A DNA stretch of 27,357 nt from the IMG/VR virus record IMGVR_UViG_3300033571_010619, positions 1-27,357 of that record. The stretch is one strand, 5' to 3'. Numbering within the stretch: the first letter of the stretch is position 1; each line of letters begins with the position of its first letter. The DNA comes from a virus. Shown piece by piece: positions 8,051 to 16,112 of the stretch. Under the pieces are notes generated by a model. That model had not been told where the DNA came from. It made no database searches and saw only the letters and a program-made list of their open reading frames with translations. A program made the translations under genes and the position numbers.

Positions 8051-10050
8051 TAGGCACGCATAACATGCATTGTAAATCCACGTAAAAGATTGAAAGAAGC
8101 ATTAGAAGACTCTCCTGCCATTCGTAACGCTACCGTTCCTCCGTTACCAGAAGAGGCAATAACAGTAATTTGAATAGTGATCGGGAAATACGAACCAATG
8201 GTCGCAGCACCTTGCTCTTTTAGAGTTTCAAACGCGGAGACGGATGTGCCGATAGTTCGTGCTGCGGCGAGTGCCGTAAACGCATATTCACTATAAGTCA
8301 CAAAAGTTGGGGAAGAGGGTCCAGTAAAGTCATACTTAAACCCGTAGTTTGACCCTCCGGTTGCCCAGTATCCAGAGAAGATTGCGGTTACCGCCTCCCC
8401 TCCAGCAATCGAGAAAGACATACCGGGGACCGCTGCTAGCGTCCCAATTGTATCTACAAAATTATCTTCGTCGAGGATCGCATATTCCCCGCCTCCTCCC
8501 GCAGGAGTCGCGAAGGAGGGTGCGGCAGCAGTGCCGTTACTCTTTAAGAAAGTCCCGTTTGCGCCAAGGGCAAGCTCAACAAGTTGTCCGCTGTCGTTGG
8601 AGTGAAATACTTTCCAGTTTCCGGCAGTGTGGTCTGAAGTTGAAGTGATCGCGTGGCTACGGTCGTGGAATCGCGAATCGTTACCTTGAGCGAATTGACC
8701 AGCCGAACTACCAAACGCTCCCACCTCAAGGACTCCGCTGGTTCCTGTTTTAATTGGTAGACCGGGAGTCGTTCCGATAGCACCATCGTTTGAGATGCCT
8801 CCATGAACGTGGCTTGTCGGTGTCCTCGCATCGGTTAGGCGCGAGTCGTTAGTGGCAACGAAGTCGGTTCCGGCAGTAGCTTGAGCAACGGTTGTTCCGT
8901 TACCTTTGAGTAGACCTGTAATATTAGTAGTCGTGGACGTAGTGACCGTGTTTGGTCCCGCAGCCCCGGTTGCGCCAGCAGCCCCCGTAGCCCCGGTTGC
9001 ACCTGTCGCCCCGGTTGCTCCACGAACATCAACACCATTTGCAATAAGTGCTACAAGCCCTGTAGTCCCAACATAAAGCCCAGTTGTAGGTTTGGTCCCG
9101 GTCCCTCCTTGCCAGTCCGCGACTTGAAGAACCCTGCGCTCACCATCAGATACGACAGCAAATACAGGACTCCACCCGTTAGTGCCGCTACCACCAGTGG
9201 TCTCCAGCGTCTTTGTCCGTGAGGCAAGTTGGTCGAGGGCATCCTTTACCATTCCGGGGTCAGCACCGCTGGTCCAGTTTGCAAGGGTTGTGGGGGTGTA
9301 GATAAACCCATCTCCAGCTTCTACCGTGCCTTGAACCTTGAAGTTGAATGCGCCGGGGTCGCTGGGTGCATTCCCAAGATATGCCCCACCCCCTGAGTAA
9401 ACAGTGAGTCGATCAACACCATTGGATAGGAACTTGAGACTTCCTGATCGCTCATTGGCAAAGCTCATACCCCCCGTAGCATCACAGTAGACATAACCAA
9501 TTCGGTTCCCTGCCCCGTCGTAAAGCTCGGTCAAATTAAAACCAGTCGCTCCGGTTCCTGTCCCGACAAACCTATTTGTCCCATATGTGGTAAAATCAGG
9601 AAACTGAAGTTGAGCCTTTGCACCCGCCACCCCCCGAAGCGAAGTAACCGTTAGGTTAGTAAGGGTCGCGTCCGTATTTGGGGCAATGTAATCAGTCCCA
9701 GCAGTAGCTTGAGCAATAGTAGACCCATTACCTTTAAGAACACCATTTATAGGAGTGGTCGTGGACGTAGTGACCGTATTGGGTCCAGCAGCCCCGGTTG
9801 CTCCAGTGTCTCCTTTAGCTCCGGTTGCTCCGGTTGCTCCGGTTGCTCCGGTTGCTCCGGGCGCACCAGTAGCACCAGCAGCCCCGGTTGCTCCGGTTGC
9901 TCCGGTAGCCCCGGTAGCCCCGGTTGCGCCAGCAGCGCCAGTAGGTCCACTCGGACCCTGCTTCCCGGATACTGCTACGATGTCCCCTTTGGCGGGTAGG
10001 ACTACCTTACCACCTTTACCGGACTGAATGCGGATAATACCATTACTCAT
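8050..10050 (-). CDS. Collagen-like phage tail fibre / host-recognition protein
   Basis: This 666-residue protein has a short beta-type head (residues 1-28) and a collagen-like Gly-X-Y block at 29-91 (21 triplets, mostly GAT). A module beginning [18 protein letters not shown] is followed by a large Gly/Thr-rich beta region. A second collagen block at 344-367 (8 triplets) is followed by a second copy of the [20 protein letters not shown] module. The C-terminal 150 residues are beta-rich and aromatic ([16 protein letters not shown]) and probably form a trimeric receptor-binding head. Collagen-like triplets in phages act as fibre trimerisation stalks. The leader before the ATG lacks a Shine-Dalgarno. 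It lies 6 bp after the gene at 10057-10419, in the same transcript. Confidence 0.92.
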   Translation of the reverse strand: MSNGIIRIQSGKGGKVVLPAKGDIVAVSGKQGPSGPTGAAGATGATGATGATGATGAAGATGAPGATGATGATGATGAKGDTGATGAAGPNTVTTSTTTPINGVLKGNGSTIAQATAGTDYIAPNTDATLTNLTVTSLRGVAGAKAQLQFPDFTTYGTNRFVGTGTGATGFNLTELYDGAGNRIGYVYCDATGGMSFANERSGSLKFLSNGVDRLTVYSGGGAYLGNAPSDPGAFNFKVQGTVEAGDGFIYTPTTLANWTSGADPGMVKDALDQLASRTKTLETTGGSGTNGWSPVFAVVSDGERRVLQVADWQGGTGTKPTTGLYVGTTGLVALIANGVDVRGATGATGATGATGAAGATGAAGPNTVTTSTTTNITGLLKGNGTTVAQATAGTDFVATNDSRLTDARTPTSHVHGGISNDGAIGTTPGLPIKTGTSGVLEVGAFGSSAGQFAQGNDSRFHDRSHAITSTSDHTAGNWKVFHSNDSGQLVELALGANGTFLKSNGTAAAPSFATPAGGGGEYAILDEDNFVDTIGTLAAVPGMSFSIAGGEAVTAIFSGYWATGGSNYGFKYDFTGPSSPTFVTYSEYAFTALAAARTIGTSVSAFETLKEQGAATIGSYFPITIQITVIASSGNGGTVALRMAGESSNASFNLLRGFTMHVMRA
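8950..9021. repeat. Second collagen-like triplet block in the tail fibre
   Basis: Eight Gly-X-Y triplets (mostly GAT and GAA, ending GPN) are encoded on the minus strand, residues 344-367. The block is followed by the duplicated TVTTSTTT module, so a stalk-plus-module unit has been duplicated within the fibre. Confidence 0.85.
9778..9966. repeat. First collagen-like triplet block in the tail fibre
   Basis: Twenty-one Gly-X-Y triplets (residues 29-91 on the minus strand) contain runs of GAT with interspersed GAA, GAP, GAK and GDT. At DNA level these are imperfect 9-bp repeats of the type gttgctccg, prone to slippage. Confidence 0.9.
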
Positions 10051-10056
10051 ACAGAA

Positions 10057-10419
10057 CTACGGTTTATATTTGGCAGATGGTTGAATATCCAGATCCAGAA
10101 GCCCATACGGGATACGGTCCCCATTGGCATCTTGAAGCCATAAGGAAGCTTTCAAGATTCCCCCAGAAACAAAATAGCTTGAGGCAAGCGAGGAAAGATT
10201 TACCCGTAGCGTTGTCTCCCCACGGATAGCGTTTACGTGGGTAGCCTGTGAGATGTTCACCAAAGCACTCCCGTCAGAATCAGCGAGGTTACTCTTCGCC
10301 ATAAAATGCACAGTGGTCCCTGTAAGGTTGATGGGGTATCCAGCATCATCCGTAAACGTCAAGGGCATATCCCAGATCTGTCCAGCCGTTAGACAGAGAG
10401 TTTGAGTGGAGCAAGACAT
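10057..10419 (-). CDS. Small structural protein upstream of the tail fibre (baseplate/BppU-like fold possible)
   Basis: With the ATG at 10419 the product has 120 residues (MSCSTQTLCLTAGQIW). A GTG nine codons upstream (10446) is less likely because the conserved element would then overlap the coding region; the ATG lies 10 bp after that element. The sequence is beta-rich: WDMPLTFTDDAGYPINLTGTTV, then GETTLRVNLS, then a C-terminal strand GDRIPYGLLDLDIQPS. This pattern, polar strands with a D-x-G-x-P turn near the start, is typical of small immunoglobulin-like proteins encoded before tail fibres, such as BppU-type baseplate proteins. I did not recognise a specific family. It opens the tail-fibre transcript. 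Confidence 0.75.
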   Translation of the reverse strand: MSCSTQTLCLTAGQIWDMPLTFTDDAGYPINLTGTTVHFMAKSNLADSDGSALVNISQATHVNAIRGETTLRVNLSSLASSYFVSGGILKASLWLQDANGDRIPYGLLDLDIQPSAKYKP

Positions 10420-10429
10420 AACCACAAAG

Positions 10430-10466
10430 GATGCCTTAAAAACCACATGACTTCAAGTGTTATGTG
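10430..10466 (-). promoter_or_regulatory. Conserved 37-bp upstream element, copy B (candidate late promoter)
   Basis: This copy matches 7532-7568 at 32 of 37 positions with no gaps; the five differences are at positions 14, 17, 23, 24 and 35 of the plus-strand alignment. It ends 10 bp before the ATG at 10419, close to the 8 bp seen for copy A. Both copies open minus-strand transcripts. This makes a shared promoter or leader the simplest reading. Confidence 0.65.
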
Positions 10467-10512
10467 CGTAAGTGATCCCCCATGTGGACACTGTATGCAA
10501 CCCTGCCTTGTG

Positions 10513-10535
10513 TATGGGATGCACCCTCTCCCATA
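10513..10535. other. Hairpin, 7-bp stem and 9-base loop
   Basis: tatggga (10513-10519) and tcccata (10529-10535) are perfect inverted repeats. No T-run follows on either strand, so a terminator is unlikely. A direct repeat of atgcaac flanks it at about 10495 and 10534. Confidence 0.35.
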
Positions 10536-10592
10536 TGCAACGTAGGCTTTAATATGAGCTATCTGAATTACCACAACGACTACACACGATCC

Positions 10593-10689
10593 TACCCCCC
10601 TATTTGAAAAGTCCCCGTAGGGGGTGGGTTACAGTTATACGTATAAGCGTAACCCAGTAGTTAGAAAAGACTTTTTATGTAGGGGGGTA
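10593..10689. other. 97-bp concentric nested palindrome beside the terminase gene
   Basis: Outer arms of 21 bp (10593-10613 and 10669-10689) pair at 18 of 21 positions; both carry tacccccct and aaaagtc or their complements. They enclose an inner 32-bp dyad (10625-10656) whose arms match at 14 of 16 positions and whose centre is the perfect 12-bp palindrome ttatacgtataa. The two dyads share a centre to within half a base. It could be an operator, a terminator or cruciform between transcripts, a packaging (pac/cos) site, or a replication origin. The sequence alone does not decide. Confidence 0.7.
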
Positions 10690-10734
10690 AAAAACAAAAA
10701 CACCCTCCTGATCCCTGTATCCTGCACCCGGAAG

Positions 10735-12519
10735 CTAATCCATGAGTGTGGAATCCTCCGATGACAGACTCATTCTCAGTGACTTAATGTTCTTCGTTTG
10801 ATGTCTCTTGAACCCTGATTCCTGATTCTGGGTTCGGGGTTCCACGGCCACCAACCCCATCCGCTGACGGGCGCAGTCGAGCGCAAGGAAGGCTGCATCA
10901 GCCAAATCCGGGCTTCTGCCCATCCGCGCCTTATACTCCGGTTTGGTCTCGACCTTGACCCGAAGAGTCCCAGACTTGACCAAATCATAGTTCCGGTTCG
11001 TTATCTCTCGCGCCAATTCGGAAGATACACCCCGCAGTTGTCGAGTTCGCATCAGTTCCTTGCCCACGAACCAGAGTTCGGATACACGGTTAACGTAAAG
11101 TTCTTCGCCAACCAGCTTGCTGTTTGCACTGACGCGCCTGTCCGATGCCCTGCCCCCGAAGCTGACGCGCAGGAAGTCGCCGCTCCACTCCCCCGCTAGG
11201 ACATCACAGAACGGCGACCCCGCGCCCGTGGCATCGACCGCAAGGTTTTCCGCCGACACCTTGTGCTTCTTGCAGAGATCAACAACCTGCTTAACGATCT
11301 GGTAGGTGCGCGGCACTGCCTTGTTGGTGGCATCATCCGACAGCAAGTAATGGTTAAGGAACTCGATGGAGAAGCTCCCGCTCTTCTCGTAGCCTATCTG
11401 GGCAAAAAAGAGAACTGTTCGGTCACCCCCGTTGGTGAAGGCTGGGTCAAGCCCCGCGACAAGGACTGGTTTGGACTGCCAATCCGCAGGACTCACCGCT
11501 CCGGTGTTGACCAGTTCCGTCTCACTGTAGATGCTCTCGTTCTCATCCCCGTCGAAGAACACGGCGCGGACCATTCGCATGTAGGCCCGTGAGTCTTCGC
11601 CCAGAATCGCCTTGTCCTCCTCTACCTTATCAAAGGTAGGTAGCCAAGGATACAGGGTCTCCCCCGCTACGATGTTCGGGCTGCGCTCACCGTCGAGCCT
11701 CACATAGCGCCCACCCCACTTGGTCCCCCACGAATCGTGTAGCTGGACATCAACACTGTTCCACCCGTCCTTTGGCTCAGACCAGATACCAAAGGCGTTG
11801 AACCGGGAGGAGGGGTTCGACATGCCGATGATGTGTAGCTCTTCGTTCTTCGACAAGTTGGAGAGACCCGCATTGAGAATCGCCTCGCTGAGTTCTGACA
11901 ACTCATCCGCGATAACGAAGACTCTCTTCTGTTTGATACCGATGAACTTCCCGACTGCTTCGCGAGTCTTGGACTTCTCTGCCGCGATGAGTCGCAGCCC
12001 CGCCCGTTCGATCAGCGTCCCCTTGTCATTGGTGTAGGCGATACTGCCGATGGAGTCCCGAATCTTGCAGGGGGCGAAATCTTCAATGACAGACATCAAC
12101 GAGATCACGGACCCCCAGATACGTGTCCGCGCACCTTGCAGGGTCGTTGAGGTCATCAGGATCAGGGTCTCGTTGGGCTGGGATAACCAATTGACAATCC
12201 CAAACGCCGCCATGGTATGTGACTTACCGGAACTGGCAGACCCGCCGATGGACAGATACTTATGTTCCAGAGCTTCCCGGATCATCAACTCCGCCCACGG
12301 GTGCTTGACCATCATCGGCTCCGGACACCTGTCAGGGTCATTCCAGAGGACATCGCAGATCCGCCAGAAGTAATACTCCTTCTCCTTGACGACGTTGTGT
12401 TTTGCGAATCCAAAGAGCAGCCCAGTCAGTAATGTGGTGGGTGGGATCGTAAAATCACCAACCTGCATCAACTGGGTTTTTGGATCAACCTTCGGCTCCA
12501 GCCTTGACTTGTTTGCCAT
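10735..12519 (-). CDS. terL: Terminase large subunit (packaging ATPase/nuclease)
   Basis: This 594-residue motor protein has an N-terminal ATPase domain with a Walker A variant SASSGKS ending at residue 100 and Walker B VFVIADE at 200-206. A TSNPSS-like coupling stretch (GMSNPSSRF, 232-240) follows. The C-terminal RNase H-fold nuclease has acidic residues D358 (AGLDPAFTNGGD), D429 (LAVDATGAG) and D538/D541 (SPDLADAAF). The length and motif order are normal for phage large terminases, which pump DNA into the prohead and cut concatemers. It starts 23 bp from the divergent gene at 12543 and has no Shine-Dalgarno. The extreme C-terminus is Ser-rich (MSLSSEDSTLMD). Confidence 0.95.
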   Translation of the reverse strand: MANKSRLEPKVDPKTQLMQVGDFTIPPTTLLTGLLFGFAKHNVVKEKEYYFWRICDVLWNDPDRCPEPMMVKHPWAELMIREALEHKYLSIGGSASSGKSHTMAAFGIVNWLSQPNETLILMTSTTLQGARTRIWGSVISLMSVIEDFAPCKIRDSIGSIAYTNDKGTLIERAGLRLIAAEKSKTREAVGKFIGIKQKRVFVIADELSELSEAILNAGLSNLSKNEELHIIGMSNPSSRFNAFGIWSEPKDGWNSVDVQLHDSWGTKWGGRYVRLDGERSPNIVAGETLYPWLPTFDKVEEDKAILGEDSRAYMRMVRAVFFDGDENESIYSETELVNTGAVSPADWQSKPVLVAGLDPAFTNGGDRTVLFFAQIGYEKSGSFSIEFLNHYLLSDDATNKAVPRTYQIVKQVVDLCKKHKVSAENLAVDATGAGSPFCDVLAGEWSGDFLRVSFGGRASDRRVSANSKLVGEELYVNRVSELWFVGKELMRTRQLRGVSSELAREITNRNYDLVKSGTLRVKVETKPEYKARMGRSPDLADAAFLALDCARQRMGLVAVEPRTQNQESGFKRHQTKNIKSLRMSLSSEDSTLMD

Positions 12520-12542
12520 AATGGGGATCTGTTATTCAAAGT

Positions 12543-13241
12543 ATGCCCAAATTGACCAAACACCAACTCCAAAAGGATCAGTTAAGGCAGAGGGCTATTG
12601 ATCTGCACAATCAGGATATCCCGCAGCCCCGCATCATGCAGGAGTTGCAGATCTCGAAATCAACCCTCCGTCGATGGTTGCGTGAGTTGGGGATCCCCCC
12701 AAAGGAGAGTCGCTACCACACTAACACAAAGCTAGGAGAACCGAAGGTTGACCCTGTAGAGGAAGTCCTTACCACGAACCTGACCGGGGTTCTCAGTGAC
12801 TCGATCCGGCTTGAGAAGACCAATGAACGGCAAGCAGAAGATCTGGCGATCTTGGAACACGCTGCTGCACAGACATCCCCCGCTGAGAAGTATCAGAGCT
12901 ACATTGCCGCTGGTGCGGTCAAGCTAATGCGGGATAGCCTTAAGTTGGTTAAACCCGCCAAGAACATCCGCGAGCTTGACCAACTTGACCAGATCATCCG
13001 GCGCAGCTTCGGCCTTGATGCACGATCTGGTGGTGGTCGCGGCAAGATCAGCATCGACGTATCGATCCTGACCAACAGCAAGGCTGCGCTCAACGGAGGT
13101 GCGGTGGGTGTAGGGGGAGTCCCCACCCACACCATCGATGTCAAGGCACTGCGGCAGAACAAGGGTAAGGTCATCGACGTTGAGGTCGAGGACGACGAAG
13201 TTGACGGTGAGGTTGAGATCGAGGTCGAGGACGAAGGATGA
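12543..13241 (+). CDS. HTH protein, probable terminase small subunit
   Basis: The product has 232 residues. Residues 14-52 form a clear helix-turn-helix (RAIDLHNQDIPQPRIMQE, then ISKSTLRRWLRELG). A helical central region (about 75-160) could oligomerise. A Gly-rich linker is followed by a strongly acidic tail (DVEVEDDEVDGEVEIEVE). An N-terminal HTH, a helical core and an acidic C-terminus match small terminase subunits that bind the packaging site. It is divergent from, rather than in line with, the large subunit. An alternative is a DNA-binding regulator. It overlaps the RuvC gene by ATGA. Confidence 0.65.
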   Translation: MPKLTKHQLQKDQLRQRAIDLHNQDIPQPRIMQELQISKSTLRRWLRELGIPPKESRYHTNTKLGEPKVDPVEEVLTTNLTGVLSDSIRLEKTNERQAEDLAILEHAAAQTSPAEKYQSYIAAGAVKLMRDSLKLVKPAKNIRELDQLDQIIRRSFGLDARSGGGRGKISIDVSILTNSKAALNGGAVGVGGVPTHTIDVKALRQNKGKVIDVEVEDDEVDGEVEIEVEDEG

Positions 13242-13717
13242 TCATCGGGATCGATAACGGGATCGATGGAGGACTCTGCGCAATCTCGCGTAGTCACGGC
13301 AAAATTATCGCGAAGCGTGTCATGCCGATCCTCAAGCGGAATGGTAAGTCCGAAGTGGATGTCCCCATGCTCCGCGATTGGATCCTCGCCCTGCACACTG
13401 AACCCTGTATCGTGGTCGAGGAACCCTTGCGCCACGCCAAAAGCTCTCAGGCAATGCGGTCGATGGCGATGAACTTCGGCAAGATCCTAGGGGCGTGTGA
13501 GATGAAGGGGTGGCAAACGGTTCCTGTTGAAGTCCACCACTGGCAGAAGAATATGCTGGTAGGATCCAAGGGCAAGGGAACGAAGGCTGCTGCGCTGACC
13601 GTAGCTGAACGGCTATCCCCCGGCGAGGATTGGACAAAATCAGACAAGGCGACAATCCCCCATGACGGGATGATCGACGCTTATCTTATCGCGTGTTATT
13701 GGAGAAAACAAAAGTAA
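13238..13717 (+). CDS. ruvC: RuvC-like Holliday junction resolvase
   Basis: A 159-residue RNase H-fold nuclease. The first strand carries GIDNGIDGG with catalytic D6. The second acidic site is VVEEP at E61/E62. The C-terminal helix has HDGMIDAYLIA with H142, D143 and D147. These four acidic positions are the RuvC catalytic set, and the length fits phage RuvC-like resolvases. It would cut four-way junctions and branched replication intermediates before packaging. It overlaps the upstream HTH gene by four bases (ATGA), so translation is probably coupled. A 45-bp gap separates it from the helicase. Confidence 0.9.
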   Translation: MIIGIDNGIDGGLCAISRSHGKIIAKRVMPILKRNGKSEVDVPMLRDWILALHTEPCIVVEEPLRHAKSSQAMRSMAMNFGKILGACEMKGWQTVPVEVHHWQKNMLVGSKGKGTKAAALTVAERLSPGEDWTKSDKATIPHDGMIDAYLIACYWRKQK

Positions 13718-13762
13718 ACAAAAATCCCTTGATGGTTTTGTTTCCGGCTTTACGGTCCCCCT

Positions 13763-15082
13763 GTGAAGCAATTATTCGACAAACAAGTGGAGGCAAAAGA
13801 CTTCTTCCGGACGAAACACCTGTCCAGAAAATCGACCCTCGACACCTCCTCGACCGGAACGGGTAAGACCGTGGTAGCCGCGAGACTCGCCATGGAGTGG
13901 GTGCAGGAAGGTAACCACGTTGCCGTCCTTTGCCCAAAGGCAGTGATCCCTTCATGGGAGCGTGAGTTGGCTGAGTGCAACGTGACACCGCTTTTCGTGA
14001 CCAACTACGAGAAAATCCGGGGTGGGAAAACCCCTTGGATGTCCAAGCAAGGGGCGAAGCTAATGACTTGGAAGCTGCCCAAGAACACCCTTGTCCTGCT
14101 TGACGAAGTCCATAAGTGCAAGGGTCCATACACGCAGAACGCGCAGTTGTTTATCTCGCTGCTCCAGCAAGGGTATGTGACCCACTCCATGTCTGCTACG
14201 GCAGCGGAGAATCCAGCAGAGATGCGTGGGTTGGGTTACGCGATGCAACTGCACAACCTCAACAAATCGGAGAACGGATTACCTAACTTTTTCTCATGGA
14301 TGTTACGCAATGGTTGTGTGAGGAACGCATGGGGTCAGTGGGACTTCGTCGCCAAAAGATACCTCTCCAACATCCGCACGGAGCTTTACGAGGCAGACGG
14401 ACACTCCGCACATAAACTCAGCATTTCGGACTTCCCCGATTCGTTCCGTGGAAACATGGTCCACTACGAGCCGATCCAGTTCTCCAACCTGTCCAAGATC
14501 CGCAAGGCATTCAGTGACCTTGGGCTTACGCCCCAAATCATGGAGGACTACATCGAGAACGGGACCGTTGAGGACAAGGACAACATCATGCTCGTAAACA
14601 TCCTACGCGCACGGCAGTTAGCGGAGTCGCTCAAGGTCCATGACATCGCAGAGATGGCGGAGGATCTTTTGCTGGAAGGAAAGTCCGTGGTGATCTTTGT
14701 CAATTTCTCCGACACGGCAGATGCCCTTGCCCAACTCTTGGGGTGCGGGAAGATCGTGGGCAACCAGACAGCCGACGACAGGCAGAACATCATCGACCGA
14801 TTCCAGAGGGACGAGGATAGAGTCGTAGTGGTCAATATCGCCGCAGGAGGAACTGGTATCTCGCTCCACGATCTGCGGGGTGAATACCCACGGGTGTCGT
14901 TGATCTCGCCCAGCTACTCCGCGAAAAACCATGTGCAGTGCCTTGGGCGAATCCACCGCAATGGCGCGAAGTCCGATGCGATCCAGAAGGTCTTGTTCGC
15001 CTCAGACTCCATCGAGGAGGTGGTCATCAAGGCACTCCAGCGGAAGATCGAAAATTTAACAACCCTGCACGGGGTTGCATAA
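13763..15082 (+). CDS. SF2 (SNF2/DEAD-like) DNA helicase or translocase
   Basis: A 439-residue protein with two RecA-like domains. Motif I is STGTGKT (residues 30-36), motif II is DEVH (114-117), motif III is SAT (144-146), and motif VI is QCLGRIHR (392-399). The GGTGISLHDL stretch before motif VI is typical of SNF2-type helicases of phages. It would remodel replication or recombination intermediates. It starts with GTG, as no in-frame ATG lies nearer the conserved N-terminus, and no Shine-Dalgarno is visible. It lies between the resolvase and a run of small genes, all on the plus strand. Confidence 0.92.
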   Translation: MKQLFDKQVEAKDFFRTKHLSRKSTLDTSSTGTGKTVVAARLAMEWVQEGNHVAVLCPKAVIPSWERELAECNVTPLFVTNYEKIRGGKTPWMSKQGAKLMTWKLPKNTLVLLDEVHKCKGPYTQNAQLFISLLQQGYVTHSMSATAAENPAEMRGLGYAMQLHNLNKSENGLPNFFSWMLRNGCVRNAWGQWDFVAKRYLSNIRTELYEADGHSAHKLSISDFPDSFRGNMVHYEPIQFSNLSKIRKAFSDLGLTPQIMEDYIENGTVEDKDNIMLVNILRARQLAESLKVHDIAEMAEDLLLEGKSVVIFVNFSDTADALAQLLGCGKIVGNQTADDRQNIIDRFQRDEDRVVVVNIAAGGTGISLHDLRGEYPRVSLISPSYSAKNHVQCLGRIHRNGAKSDAIQKVLFASDSIEEVVIKALQRKIENLTTLHGVA

Positions 15083-15098
15083 CAAAGATACTAGAACC

Positions 15099-15308
15099 AT
15101 GAATAACTGGCAGAAACAAAAGATTGACCAAGGCATGTGCCTACAGTGCGGACGCTACCCTTTCGGTGGCGAAGGCGGAACCAAGAACCGTTGTGCTAGC
15201 TGCGCTGAGAAATCTCGTCAATACAACCGCAACCGATACAGAGCATCCCGTGGTATCCCCTTTGATAAACCCACCCCCACCGAACGAAACGCACAAGAGA
15301 AACCATGA
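15099..15308 (+). CDS. Small zinc-ribbon-like protein
   Basis: This 69-residue protein has two CxxC pairs (CLQCGRYPF, then NRCASC) separated by about 14 residues, followed by a very basic stretch (KSRQYNRNRYRASRG). This is the layout of small HNH-like or zinc-ribbon nucleic-acid-binding proteins of phages, but no HNH catalytic histidines were seen. The ATG at 15099 is preferred to a TTG eight codons upstream. Its stop overlaps the next start (ATGA). Confidence 0.75.
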   Translation: MNNWQKQKIDQGMCLQCGRYPFGGEGGTKNRCASCAEKSRQYNRNRYRASRGIPFDKPTPTERNAQEKP

Positions 15309-15382
15309 CCGACTTGGCACTCCTTGTCCTCTTCGCGATCCTCAATGGAGTCGCTATGATCAACATTATTTTTAAACCATGA
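15305..15382 (+). CDS. 25-residue single-pass membrane peptide
   Basis: This micro-gene overlaps the upstream stop and the downstream start by ATGA at both ends, so both its limits are fixed by neighbours. The peptide is almost entirely hydrophobic (LALLVLFAILNGVAMINIIF) after MTD and ends KP, which is enough for one membrane helix. The exact stop-start packing argues that it is translated. The function is unknown. Confidence 0.6.
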   Translation: MTDLALLVLFAILNGVAMINIIFKP

Positions 15383-15783
15383 AAGAACAAAACGAACTAC
15401 TAGAAGCCGCAGAAAAACTGTTGGGAATCCTAAGCACCATCGATGCTATCACTTTCGGGGATCTCACCATCTCTGAATGGAATGTGATTGAGGAGGCTCG
15501 ACAAATCGTTGAGAAACACCGCCCAAAGCCTAAGAGGATTGAGGGCTGGATCAACCTTTATGCTCCTGATGAAGAATACATGGGTTTTATTTATCTTACT
15601 GAGGAGGACGCTAAGACCCATTGCAGCGATTACACGTTGAGGCAGGTCCACATCCGCGAAGTCCTTCCGGTCGAGTGGGATCCTTGGACCGTCGAAACCT
15701 TGTTAGATTTTCCGCATTTAAAAGCCATCATTGATGCTCACAACGCAGAGATGGAAAGGGTAATCGCCATAATCGGCGAATAA
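15379..15783 (+). CDS. Hypothetical protein, 134 residues
   Basis: The first 50 residues are an acidic, helical region (ELLEAAEKLLGILSTIDAITFGD, then EARQIVEKH). The second half is beta-containing (GWINLYAPDEEYMGFIYLTEEDAKTHC), followed by a C-terminal helix. No family was recognised. The start overlaps the 25-residue membrane peptide by ATGA, supporting the ATG at 15379. It ends just before a small hairpin (15786-15806). Confidence 0.75.
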   Translation: MKEQNELLEAAEKLLGILSTIDAITFGDLTISEWNVIEEARQIVEKHRPKPKRIEGWINLYAPDEEYMGFIYLTEEDAKTHCSDYTLRQVHIREVLPVEWDPWTVETLLDFPHLKAIIDAHNAEMERVIAIIGE

Positions 15784-15785
15784 AA

Positions 15786-15806
15786 CGAGTAATTTCAGAT
15801 TACTCG
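15786..15806 (+). other. Hairpin between small early genes
   Basis: cgagtaat and attactcg form a perfect 8-bp stem with a 5-base loop, three bases after a stop codon and 16 bases before the next ATG. No T-run follows, so a transcript-processing or stabilising structure is more likely than a terminator. Confidence 0.45.
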
Positions 15807-15822
15807 CAGAGCATGACGAATT

Positions 15823-16110
15823 ATGAGTGGAGGATATATCGGCTATCATCAGCACCGCTTAACGGATATCGCATTTGAAATTGAGGAATTGATCGCGTTG
15901 AACGACGACAAGACTCTAGACCGATTCGGAGAGAGGATTGGGAACGGATTCCCGCAGGAGATCACCGACAAGTTTGAAGAAACGGTATACACCTTGCGGA
16001 AGGTCGCGGAGATGGTTAAGCGAATTGACTACCTACTCAGCGGCGACGACGGCGAGGAATCGTTCCTGCGTGAGTGGCAGGAAAAAGTGGAACAACGCAC
16101 CAACGACTAA
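15823..16110 (+). CDS. Hypothetical acidic helical protein, 95 residues
   Basis: An acidic protein, mostly helical (LTDIAFEIEELIALNDDKTLD, then FEETVYTLRKVAEMVKRIDYLL), ending in EKVEQRTND. No domain was recognised. It is followed two bases after its stop by the zincin-like gene. The leader lacks a Shine-Dalgarno. Confidence 0.72.
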   Translation: MSGGYIGYHQHRLTDIAFEIEELIALNDDKTLDRFGERIGNGFPQEITDKFEETVYTLRKVAEMVKRIDYLLSGDDGEESFLREWQEKVEQRTND

Positions 16111-16112
16111 TC

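Larger units (their letters stand above)
10420..10734. other. 315-base intergenic regulatory region between terminase and tail-fibre genes
   Basis: No convincing gene lies here; the short frames present are overlapped by dyad elements and have implausible compositions. Reading down the minus strand from the terminase stop, the region holds an A/T-rich stretch at 10690-10700, a 97-bp nested palindrome (10593-10689), a 7-bp-stem hairpin (10513-10535) and the conserved 37-bp element (10430-10466) just before the next start codon. It looks like a control region, and a packaging or replication signal is also possible. Confidence 0.7.

Noticed and set aside
10389-10574. 61-codon minus-strand frame in the regulatory gap
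   Set aside because: It overlaps the conserved promoter-like element and the start of the next gene in another frame, and its Cys/His/Trp-rich product looks random.
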